Assembly: GCA_963762885.1 (NCBI GenBank)
Contig: CAVXNH010000053.1
Coordinates: forward strand, 1-64,000
Direction of reading: 5' to 3'
DNA length: 64,000 nucleotides
DNA from: JASHVB01 sp963762885
GTDB lineage: Bacteria; Pseudomonadota; Alphaproteobacteria; Acetobacterales; Acetobacteraceae
A program made the translations under genes and the position numbers. Positions 27,435 through 35,457 of this stretch are shown here, in pieces (within the stretch, counting starts at the first letter, position 1; each line of letters opens with the position of its first letter). The notes under the pieces were generated by a model. It searched no databases. It saw only the letters and a list, made by a program, of their open reading frames with translations, and was not told where the DNA came from.

Positions 27435-28294
27435 TCATGGCTCCGCCAGCCGCGGGAACAGCAGCTTCTCCGACCCGCGGGAGATCAGGAAGCCGGCCAG
27501 CACCATCAGCACGATGGCCAAGCCGGGCGGGGTGAACCAGTTCCAGGCGCCTCGGCCCAGCGCCTGATTGGCATAGGCGTCCTGCAGCATCACGCCCCAA
27601 CTGATGCTGTCGGGGTCGCCAAACCCCAGGAAGCTGGCCGCCGCCTCCGCCAGGATCGCCCAGCCGATCGCCACCGAGCCATACAGCGCTGCCAGCGGCA
27701 GCACCTGCGGCAGCACATGCACGAACATGATGCGCCCGGTGGAACAGCCGGTGACCCGCGCTGCCTCGACCCAGGCTCGTTCGCGCAGCGACAGCACCTG
27801 CGCGCGGATCACCCGCGCGGTGTTCGGCCACAGCAGCAGGGCAACCGTGACCACGACGACCCGCACGCCCGGGGTGGTCAGTGCCGCCAGCACCAGCATG
27901 AACGGCAGGAACGGCAGACCGAGCGCGATGTCGGCGAGCCTGGTGACCAGCTTGTCCACCCAGCCGCCCAGATAACCGGCCAGCAGCCCAAGCAACGTGC
28001 CGATCGCAACGACGGCGATGGCAGCGGTCAGCCCGACCTCCAGCGCCGCCCGGGCGCCGTAGATAAGCTGGCCAGCACGTCGTGGCCGCCGGCGGTGGTG
28101 CCGAGCCAATGCGTCGCGGAAATCGGCAGATAGCGCGCGATGCGATGGCCGTCGCGCAGGATCGCGCGAGGGTCGTAAGGAGCAAGTTCCGGTGCGAACA
28201 ACGCCATGGCGACGATCGCCGCATAGATCGCCGCGCCCACGGCCGCGAACGGTTCATGGCGCAGATAGCGGAACGTTACTCTAGCGGCGCGCAC
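27435..28294 (-). pseudogene. Dipeptide-type ABC permease (DppC-like), frameshifted
   Basis: The first frame (28294 to about 28065) gives the N-terminal part: FRYLRHEPFAAVGAAIYAAIVAMALFAP and HWLGTTAGGHDVLA. The second frame (to 27435) gives the BPD_transp_1 domain with LIYGARAALEVGLTAAIAVV, the EAA loop EAARVTGCSTGRIMFVHVLPQVLP, and SWGVMLQDAYANQAL. Inserting one C in GGCCAGCTT (near 28064) restores HDVLAQLIYGAR, exactly the family sequence, so a missing base in a C run is the simplest explanation. The full protein would be about 287 residues. The start overlaps the DppB-like stop by 14 bp. Confidence 0.86.
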
Positions 28295-29261
28295 CGACGG
28301 ACACCCTGGGATCGAGCAAGGCGTAGGCCAGGTCGGCGACGGTGTTCATGACGACCAGGACGAAGGCGATCACGATGAAGGCTCCCTGTGCCACCGGGTA
28401 GTCGGCGCCTTGCACAGCCTGTACCAGCACGCGGCCGATGCCGGGCCAGGCGAACACCGTCTCGATCACCACGTTGCCGCCGATGCTGGCGCCGAGGCCC
28501 AGCGCGAAGGCCGTGACCACCGGGAGCAGTGCGTTGCGCGCGGCATGGCGCATGACGATGGACCAGCGCGACAGGCCCTTCATGCGCGCCATGACGATGA
28601 ACTCGTCATTCAGCACCTCCAGCATCGTGGCGCGCATCAGCAGCAGCGGCAGGCCTTGCAGGAACAGCGTGAGGGTCAGCGCGGGAAGGCACAGGTGCCA
28701 CCAGAAATCGGGCGAAACCAGCCTTTGGCCGAGCGAACCAAGCGTGCCGCCGGGGCTGACCGCACCTCCCGTTGGGAACCAGCCAAGTTGGAAGGCGAAC
28801 AGGGCCAGAAGCAACATGCCGAGCCAGAATTCCGGCGCGGCACGGGTAGCGAGGGCGGCCGGGATGGCCACCGCCTCGGCCATTCCGCCGCGGCGGAAGG
28901 CGAGGAAGGCGCCGGCGACAATGCCGAACGCATAGGCGAGGCACAGCGCCACGAGCGTCAGGACGACAGTGTTCGGCAGCGCGTCCCACAGGATTTGCGA
29001 GACCGGGGCGTTTTGCAGGAAGGACCGGCCGAAATCGCCGTGCAAAAGCTGACCGAGATAAAGCAGGTATTGCTGCCAGAGGGGCTTGTCGAGGCCGAAG
29101 CTGTGGAGGAGGGCCACGCGGGTTTCCTCGGTGAAGCTGGGGGAGAGGAAGTTCAGCGTTGGGTCGCCCGGCATGAGGCGGAATAACAGGAAGGTCAGCG
29201 TGGTGACGACCCACAGCACCAGCAGCAGGTGGCCCAGGCGGTCCAGGATGAGACGCGCCAC
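28281..29261 (-). CDS. Dipeptide-type ABC permease (DppB-like)
   Basis: A 326-residue inner-membrane permease. I choose the GTG at 29261 (M-ARLILDRLGHLLLVLW) because a GAGG lies about 6 nt upstream; earlier in-frame starts lie inside a REP-like repeat. DppB features include the first helix and FRLMPGDPTLNFLSP, FGLDKPLWQQYLLYLGQLLHGDFGRSF, the EAA loop ARMKGLSRWSIVMRHAARNALLP, and GNVVIETVFAWPGIG. It forms the translocation channel with the DppC-like protein. Confidence 0.92.
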   Translation of the reverse strand: MARLILDRLGHLLLVLWVVTTLTFLLFRLMPGDPTLNFLSPSFTEETRVALLHSFGLDKPLWQQYLLYLGQLLHGDFGRSFLQNAPVSQILWDALPNTVVLTLVALCLAYAFGIVAGAFLAFRRGGMAEAVAIPAALATRAAPEFWLGMLLLALFAFQLGWFPTGGAVSPGGTLGSLGQRLVSPDFWWHLCLPALTLTLFLQGLPLLLMRATMLEVLNDEFIVMARMKGLSRWSIVMRHAARNALLPVVTAFALGLGASIGGNVVIETVFAWPGIGRVLVQAVQGADYPVAQGAFIVIAFVLVVMNTVADLAYALLDPRVSVGARR

Positions 29262-29338
29262 TTCTAACCTCACCCGCGCCGCGCGCGGGAGAGGCATGCC
29301 CCCGGGCGCTTGACCCGGAGGGCGGCGCGTGGCGCCAA

Positions 29339-29400
29339 GTGAGGGTGATCGGGTCGGCACGCGGTATCGCGTAGCAGCCTGCCGACCCGATCACCCTCAC
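29339..29400. repeat. Palindromic REP element, GATCGGGTCGGCA family
   Basis: The 21-bp arms GTGAGGGTGATCGGGTCGGCA (29339-29359) and their exact complement (29380-29400) flank a 20-bp loop. On both sides lie further CTCTCCCGC hairpins (29262-29300, 29405-29450). It separates the binding-protein gene from dppB, a position where hairpins often stabilise the upstream mRNA and favour binding-protein synthesis. Confidence 0.88.
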
Positions 29401-29457
29401 CCGGCTCGCTTCGCTTGCCGACCTCTCCCGCGTAGCGGGAGAGGTATACTTCGCTGC

Positions 29458-31128
29458 TCACTTGAACGGCGCCGTGGTCTCTTTCACGCCGCTGGGGTAG
29501 TGCAGCTTCCCATCGACCACGACGTAGCCGGCTTTTGCCACGATCGCCTGCGCTGCCGCAAGAGTGCCGCCGGGAACCCGATCGACGATCCCCTTGTCAT
29601 GCCAGACGGCCAGCGCCGGAGAGACCCACGAATTGGCCGGCACCGCCGCGCCGCCCCAGGCATCCTCGGCCAGCAGAGTGCGATCGATCAGAGCAGATAG
29701 CGCCTGCCGGAAAGCGAGGTCCTGAAATGGCGGACGGCGTTCGTTATAAGCGATGAACTTGAATCCCAGATCGAGCGCCTCGCTCACCTGGATGTTCGGC
29801 GAGGACTTTGCCAGGTCCTGAAGCAATTGCGGATCACCCGTATAATCGGACAGGAAGTTGATCTCGCCGCTCTTCAGCGCACCGAGCGATGCCTCGACAT
29901 TGGGCATGATGCGCATGATCCAGCGCTGGATCTTCGGGTGGCTCCAATGGGTCGGGTTGGCCTCCAGCACGATCTCCTGGTTCAGCGACGCACGGACGAT
30001 GCGGAATGGGCCGGAGCTGACCGGGTGTTCCTCCATGATGCTTTCCGCGGTCTGCGGCTTGTCCTTCAGGCTGTCGAAGATCGGCGCCCAGATGTGTTTC
30101 GGCGCCAGGTTGAGCTTGGACAATGAGCTGACCAGGAACGCCGCGTCGGGGCGCTTCAGCTTGATCGTCATCGTGTCCGGGCCGGTGGCCTCGACGCTGG
30201 CGATGTTGCGCACGAAGGGCTTGTACATCGGCGCTTTGTCGCCGATCGCAGGCGCTTCCAGGCTGAACACGGCATCGTCGATGGTGACCGGCTGGCCGTC
30301 GCTCCAGGTCATGCCCTTACGCAGCGTGATGGTGACGGTCAGCGGGTCGGGACGTTCCACCTTCTCTGCGGCCCAGGGTTGCGGCAGACCGTCGGGGCCG
30401 ACGCGCATCAGGCGATCCCACACGATCTCGGACGCCCAGGAGCCCTGGCCGCCCGGGATGTTGAACGGATTGAGATTGGTGGGCGGCGCCACCGAGTTCA
30501 GGATGACGTCCTTCTGGGCGCCGAGCGGGCGGATGTTGATCCAGGTCCAGGTATTGCGAATGCCGATGCCGGCCTGCGACACCATGCTGGCGGGATCCCA
30601 AACGGTCTTGTTGAAAGCGACGACGTTCTTCGGATGCACTTCGAAGCCATAGGGCTGGTCGTGGTTGATCAGCTCCTGCGCCTGGATGATGATGGCCTTG
30701 CGCTTGTCGAGATCGAGTTCCTCGCGCTGCGCCTGGGCAAGCTGGTCGTATTCGGGGTTCTTGTAGGCGACGAAATCGTAGCCATTATCGGCATTGGCTG
30801 AGACGAACAGGTTGTAGGTGAGTTCGTCGGGGTCGCTGCGCTCCGGGCGGCCGACCATTTGCCAGGTGGTGAAGTCCCAGCGCTGGCGCTCGTACCAGAT
30901 GACCTGGTTGAACTCCTGGCCCGGCAGTGGGCGGACATTCACCGTGAGCCCGAGCTTTCGCCAGGCGTCGGCGATGATTTGCGCTGCCTGGTATTCCTGC
31001 GGCGCGGCGGCCTCCGGCTGGGTGATCAGGGTGAGCGGCCGAATCGCGTCGCCGGCTTCCTGCGCTGACGCGGCCAGACCAGGCAACATGGTCAAGGCGA
31101 CGGACAGTACGAACCGCTTTATCTCCAA
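29458..31128 (-). CDS. ABC substrate-binding protein, family 5, apparently circularly permuted
   Basis: The TTG at 31128 (MEIKRFVLSVALTML) has GGAAGGGG upstream and gives 556 residues with a signal peptide ending ASAQ; an ATG at 31158 is an alternative. Domain order is abnormal. After the signal come features that normally close the family: AAQIIADAWRKLGLTV, WDFTTWQM..., DPDELTYNLF, YKNPEYDQLAQA, DLDKRKAIIIQAQELI. Only then, from about 30513, comes the usual mature start: NSVAPPTNLNPFN, LPQPWAAEKVER, LRKGMTWSDGQPVTIDDAVFS. The protein ends at FRQALSALIDRTLL plus VAKAGYVVVDGKLHYPSG, which normally precedes the block now at the N-terminus. It heads the operon with permeases and ATPases downstream. 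Confidence 0.88.
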   Translation of the reverse strand: MEIKRFVLSVALTMLPGLAASAQEAGDAIRPLTLITQPEAAAPQEYQAAQIIADAWRKLGLTVNVRPLPGQEFNQVIWYERQRWDFTTWQMVGRPERSDPDELTYNLFVSANADNGYDFVAYKNPEYDQLAQAQREELDLDKRKAIIIQAQELINHDQPYGFEVHPKNVVAFNKTVWDPASMVSQAGIGIRNTWTWINIRPLGAQKDVILNSVAPPTNLNPFNIPGGQGSWASEIVWDRLMRVGPDGLPQPWAAEKVERPDPLTVTITLRKGMTWSDGQPVTIDDAVFSLEAPAIGDKAPMYKPFVRNIASVEATGPDTMTIKLKRPDAAFLVSSLSKLNLAPKHIWAPIFDSLKDKPQTAESIMEEHPVSSGPFRIVRASLNQEIVLEANPTHWSHPKIQRWIMRIMPNVEASLGALKSGEINFLSDYTGDPQLLQDLAKSSPNIQVSEALDLGFKFIAYNERRPPFQDLAFRQALSALIDRTLLAEDAWGGAAVPANSWVSPALAVWHDKGIVDRVPGGTLAAAQAIVAKAGYVVVDGKLHYPSGVKETTAPFK

Positions 31129-31463
31129 TTTTGTGACCCCTTCCTTGCCGGGCTGCATTCAATGCTGCACCGCGCAAAGGTTCAAGGGCGAACTTGGCGT
31201 GACGCCGATCCGGGTCGCGCCGCTATCCCCGCCGGAGCAGCGCTCGACGTCGGCGTTGGCGGCAGATCGGCGGGTAGGCCGGAAGCGAGCGGAAGAGAGG
31301 CGGTCGCCGGAGCCCTTGCACCGGACAGTTGTTGGCCGGCAACGGATGAACGAATTTTTCAAGCTTATCGGACTGGCTGGAAACCAGCGCGAAATGTTTG
31401 GGATTGCAATTCGATGGTCCGGATCACGGAAGGACGGCGGCGCGGCTGTCGCGGGAGGTAAAG

Positions 31464-31853
31464 TTGGACACGACAGAGCTTTATGTCGGCCTCGGGCTGG
31501 CAGCGTGTGCCCTTGCATTTGTCGGACGGCACCTCTTGTCACGCAGGCCCCGAACCCGACCAGATGCCAATGCGATCCTGCTTGACGCGATCATAGCGCA
31601 GCAATCGCCGGACTTGGGAAGGCAGCACCCGGCGACACGGGCCTCGTCGCGCAGCGTGCCGGATCTACCCCGTTCGGCGGACGGCGGGCCGCAACTGGCG
31701 GCTCTTGAAGGGCACTTGCGCAATGCCGTGCTGAATGCGAACGCCAGGGAGCGACTGGTGAAGGACGCCATGCGCGTCACCAGGGGCGATCGCGTGGCCG
31801 CGATCCGCAAGGTGCTGCGCGACCTGCATGAAGAGGACGCGCGGTGGTCATGA
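31464..31853 (+). CDS. Small hypothetical protein with N-terminal membrane anchor
   Basis: The start is TTG 31464, chosen because GGGAGG stands 5 nt upstream. The 129-residue product has one hydrophobic segment (LYVGLGLAACALAFVG), a basic boundary (RHLLSRRPRTR), and a soluble C-terminal helix region (LRNAVLNANARERLVKDAMRV, IRKVLRDLHEEDARW). The C-terminal region looks helical and charged. No family is recognised. It diverges from the permuted binding protein about 335 bp away; nothing else is seen in that gap. Confidence 0.55.
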   Translation: MDTTELYVGLGLAACALAFVGRHLLSRRPRTRPDANAILLDAIIAQQSPDLGRQHPATRASSRSVPDLPRSADGGPQLAALEGHLRNAVLNANARERLVKDAMRVTRGDRVAAIRKVLRDLHEEDARWS

Positions 31854-31933
31854 GCGCGCAACCTTGATCGAGCCCGATCTTGATCGCGATGATCATACGA
31901 TGCGGCCAGGATCGTATGTCGTGAAAGATGGTC

Positions 31934-33019
31934 TCAGGCCTTTTCCATCCTGAACCTGCCGATCCCCAGCGCATCGAAGAAGTCCGCCGTCTGCTCTGCC
32001 TTCGCCGGTTCCAGCGGAATGCCCGTGGCATCGGCGATTCGGGTAATGCCGTCAAACCCGCCGATCACCGCCGCCGCATCCAGCAACGCAGCCTCGCCCA
32101 ATGCGGCCCGCACCGCCGCGCGTGTTTGTTCAAGCGCAGCGCCGTCGCGCCCCAGCGTGGCATCGACCAGTGCCAGCAGCGCGTGGCCACAGGGCACGCC
32201 GGTCGCGGTGGCGCCGTCCATTACGCCATGCAGCGCGTAGTCCCGATTGTCATGCTGGCCACTCGCACGGAGCAAGGCCACGTGACTGACCGTTCAATAC
32301 TCACACCGGTTCAGCGCGGCCACACGGGCAGCGAGCAATTCGATCTGCGCATGCGTCACCGCACGGTAGTCGCGCCCGAAGTCGCGCATCTGCGACGAAG
32401 ACTGGTACATCGCCTCCAGCATGTCCCACCAATGGATCATGCTTTCGGGCACCAGGCTCAGCGCGCGATGGATGTTCGCACCGTATCGCTCACGCGGGCC
32501 AGGGCGTTCGCGGTAGAGATCGGGGTCGTTTTGGGTGACGTCCTCCGGGGCCAGGGTGGCAACCCAGGCCAGGCCGGGGCGCGCTCCAAGGGGACTTTGG
32601 CGAGTCGGGGCGCCGTCGCGCGGCGCAGGCAGCGCCCATTCTGCCAGGCCGGCGGCGCGGCGGAACGTATCCACCGCAGTGACCACTGCCACGACCGATA
32701 CGAGTTCGACATAGGCTGCCTCGTCGAGCCCGGCTTCGCGGAGACGCAGGAACCAGGTTTCGCCGAGCCGGCCGGGATCGGTGCAGACGCGGTGGATCGC
32801 CTCGATCGCCGCATCGGTGAGTGACGAATCCTGCCGAGCGTGCGCGCCGCCAAGTGATAACGGCGACAGCGCCGCAGCGCGCGCATGACACAATGCGCAA
32901 CCGCGCGCCTGTCGGGCTTCGGCCGAGATGGCGAGCCGCTCGCGGCTGGTCCACCAAGTGCCCGGGGACGCCAGCCGTTGCCATGCCTGCGCTTGCGTCT
33001 CTGCCAGTTCCTCACGCAT
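31934..33019 (-). CDS. AhpD-fold (carboxymuconolactone decarboxylase-like) probable selenoprotein with in-frame TGA
   Basis: Reading through a TGA at 32296-32294 gives a 361-residue two-domain AhpD-like protein. The N-terminal domain has RGCALCHARAAALSP. The second domain reads ALNRCEY-TGA-TVSHVALLRASG, so the TGA falls exactly on the second Cys of the AhpD active-site motif CxxCxxxH, the peroxidatic position. The downstream segment continues in the same frame with AhpD-like helices (GHALLALVDATLG, VRAALGEAALLDAAAVIGGFDGITRIADATG). A stem-loop starts 7 nt after the TGA. A role in reducing peroxides or handling thiol/selenol redox is expected. Start chosen at ATG 33019; TTG 33040 is possible. 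The alternative is two overlapping truncated genes, the second lacking a usual RBS. Confidence 0.78.
32249..32286 (-). promoter_or_regulatory. Candidate bacterial SECIS hairpin after the TGA
   Basis: Downstream of the TGA the transcript can fold as GUCA/UGAC, then UGGCC/GGCCA, then UUGC/GCGA, closing a five-base loop UCCGU with G at its fourth position. The loop begins 22 nt after the UGA, within the spacing reported for bacterial SECIS elements. It was folded by eye, not by program. Confidence 0.6.
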
Positions 33020-33198
33020 CGCGATTGTGGTCCATTGCAAGCCTCGGAGCGTGCCATGCGCTGCAGCGGCGGGTCAAATGTTCCCACTGCAATGCAATCG
33101 CTCGGGAGTGCTGAACGATGGGCGACTGTGGGATGCTCCAGGTTACGGTGAAACAGTCGACCGACGACCCGCCGTCGCTCCTCAACGAAACTGACTCG

Positions 33199-34416
33199 TC
33201 AGATGATCTTCCGTTCCCTAAAATCCCCGATCTGCGTCACGGTGTAGCCAAGCTCCGCCAGCACGGCATCGTTGTGTTCTCCCAACCCGGGCGCAACACC
33301 GATCTTCGCCGGCGTTTCGGAAAACTGCCAGGGCGTGCCATGAACTTTCAGCCGTTTGCCGTGAGCCGGGTAGTCCACCTCGGCGACGTAGCCGTTGGCA
33401 AGCACGTCCGGGTCGTTCGACGCCTCCAGCAAGGTGTTGATCGGCGCCGAGACGATGTCTGCCCCTCGCAACCGCGCCACCCAGTCGTCGCGCAACCCGG
33501 TTGCGAATAGCTCATCGAGCAATCGCAGCAGTGCGGCGCGTTGTTCGTCGGATGCCACGATCACGCCGAGATCGCCGAAGCCTGCCCTTTCCAACGTCGC
33601 GTAGAAGCCGAGCGCCGTCATGGCATTGCGCCATGGGCGATTACCGTTCAGTTGGAACACCAGTGGCTTGCCATCGCGGTCGTTGAAACTCGCGCTGAGA
33701 CCGGGGCGTTCGGGTGTGCCGGTGACTCGCGCTTGGCCGGTGACCGGGTTCTGGCCCCGCCACATGGCCGTGGTGAGCGTCCAGCCCATCAGGCGGACCT
33801 GGCCGCCGAGCAATGAGCAATCCATCTTCTGGCCAATGCCGGTGGTGCGCGCATAGGTCAGCGCGGCGAGCGCCCCGCCGAACGCCAGGATGGCACAGGT
33901 TTCGTCGGCAACAGAGACGATGCCGGTACGCAACGGTTGCCCCGGGGTCGAGTAAGCTTCAGCGATGCCGCCCAGCGCCTGCGCCATGGAATCAGTGCCG
34001 GGGAGCGCGGCGTTCGGTCCGTTCGGGCCGTAGCCGGAGATCGAGATATAGACCAGCTTCGGATTAACCTTGCGCAATTCCTCGTAGCCGAAGCCGTTCT
34101 TTTCCGCTGCACCAGGACGGAAGTTCTGGCCGAATATGTCCGCCCGTGCGACGAGCTTGCGCAGGATATCCCGGCCTTCGGTGGTCTTCAGATTCAGCGT
34201 AACACTCTTCACGCCGCGATTGTTGGTTTCGAAGTAGGTACTTGGGAAACCGGGCATCACGGTCGAGCCACGCGAGTTGTCGCCGCCGTCCGGCACTTCG
34301 ATCTTGATCACCTCGGCGCCGAGATCGGCCATCAGCATATAGGGCACCGTGCCAGCTTGCGCCGTAGAACAGGCGACGACCTTCACGCCATGCAGTGGAC
34401 CGTGTGGCTCTGTCAT
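33199..34416 (-). CDS. CaiB/BaiF family CoA-transferase (class III)
   Basis: This encodes 405 residues from ATG 34416 with GGAGG about 10 nt upstream. Class III CoA-transferase features: LHGVKVVACSTAQAGTVPYMLMADLGAEVIKIE at the start, NNRGVKSVTLNLKTTEGR, NFRPGAAEKNGFGYEEL, and the catalytic aspartate in LPGTDSMAQALGGIA. The C-terminal part has GEHNDAVLAELGYT. These enzymes move CoA between carboxylic acids; the substrate here is not evident. It stands alone, neighbouring the AhpD-like gene on the same strand. Confidence 0.92.
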   Translation of the reverse strand: MTEPHGPLHGVKVVACSTAQAGTVPYMLMADLGAEVIKIEVPDGGDNSRGSTVMPGFPSTYFETNNRGVKSVTLNLKTTEGRDILRKLVARADIFGQNFRPGAAEKNGFGYEELRKVNPKLVYISISGYGPNGPNAALPGTDSMAQALGGIAEAYSTPGQPLRTGIVSVADETCAILAFGGALAALTYARTTGIGQKMDCSLLGGQVRLMGWTLTTAMWRGQNPVTGQARVTGTPERPGLSASFNDRDGKPLVFQLNGNRPWRNAMTALGFYATLERAGFGDLGVIVASDEQRAALLRLLDELFATGLRDDWVARLRGADIVSAPINTLLEASNDPDVLANGYVAEVDYPAHGKRLKVHGTPWQFSETPAKIGVAPGLGEHNDAVLAELGYTVTQIGDFRERKII

Positions 34417-34558
34417 GTCGAGCGACCCTCCAGGTTGATGCATCCCTGCCGCTTATGGTTCGGCAAGGAACAGGGTACTCGGACTGGCCGCGGTGGGAAA
34501 CGGTGAGGGCGCACGCGCCGTTGCATCCTGACAACCTCTGCGCTGGCATGGCACTCGA

Positions 34559-35140
34559 TCAGGTCGCCAAATTAGCTGCCCGGCCGTAAGCGGCCCGGAT
34601 GCGCAGCAATTCGAGAGCGTTGAGAACATCCGCCCCGCTGCAATCGGCCCGTTTGAGCGAACCGTCCGCGGTGATGCTGACCCCATATGCCACGAGCTGC
34701 GCCGATGACCACGCCTGGATTGGCGGGGCGACGCCACGGCCGGAAGCCTCGGTTGGTGTAATCGGTCGTGGCGCGCGCGCGGCGATCGATATGGGAGCGA
34801 TGATGGGGTCGTCGGCTTTTCCTTTGCCCGTCAGTAACATCTGGCCTGCCCGATCCAGATCGATACCGGTGACCTTCTCCGCGATCGTGACCGCGAGATT
34901 GATGGCGATGCCGATCGGGCCACCGAGCAATCCGCTTACCACGAGCGAGCCGATCCGCCGCACTGCCTCGGGGATCTGGTCGCCGGTAACGGCACGGTAG
35001 ATTGTGCCGATCACCGGCAGATATTGCAGGGGGTTCAACGCGGAGAGCACTGCGTGGAATGAGATATGGTGGTCGGTAGGCGCTGGTCGACCTACTTGTT
35101 GAGTTCCTGCACCAGACAGAGGTCCGGCAATGTCCAGCAT
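34559..35140 (-). CDS. Conserved hypothetical protein
   Basis: Starting at ATG 35140 (MLDIAGPLSGAG) this gives 193 residues. The central part (NPLQYLPVIGTIYRAVTGDQIPEAVRRIGSLVVSGLLGGPIGIAINLAVTIAEK, residues about 35-85) is a compact hydrophobic/Gly-rich domain. The C-terminal part (WSSAQLVAYGVSI ... GADVLNALELLRIRAAYGRAA) is a helix. I do not recognise the family, though similar short proteins occur in alphaproteobacteria. No strong RBS is visible. It ends about 140 bp before the CoA-transferase start. Confidence 0.5.
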   Translation of the reverse strand: MLDIAGPLSGAGTQQVGRPAPTDHHISFHAVLSALNPLQYLPVIGTIYRAVTGDQIPEAVRRIGSLVVSGLLGGPIGIAINLAVTIAEKVTGIDLDRAGQMLLTGKGKADDPIIAPISIAARAPRPITPTEASGRGVAPPIQAWSSAQLVAYGVSITADGSLKRADCSGADVLNALELLRIRAAYGRAANLAT

Positions 35141-35356
35141 GGTAAATCCGGCAAAGTGCTTGGTGATCACAGTGCAAGCATCGGGCCCGCCGCCATTCGA
35201 GGAGGACCTGGCGTTCGGCCACGGTGGGAAGCCGGCCCCGACGACGGATCTGACCGGCCGGCCCATTTTCGTGCATTTCGCTCATGTGCCGGGTTGTTGC
35301 AGCGCGGCGCGGGCCGGTTGCGGGGCCGGCGGAGCAGCGGTATACGCTAAGGGTCT

Positions 35357-35431
<75 letters not shown>

Positions 35432-35457
35432 GAATCAATAACTTAGGTGATCGAGTT

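Noticed and set aside
31934..32281. Second half of the AhpD-like gene as an independent gene starting at GTG 32281
   Set aside because: It would begin inside the active-site motif, lacks a ribosome-binding site, and continues the same frame and fold as the first half. Readthrough of the TGA explains both halves.
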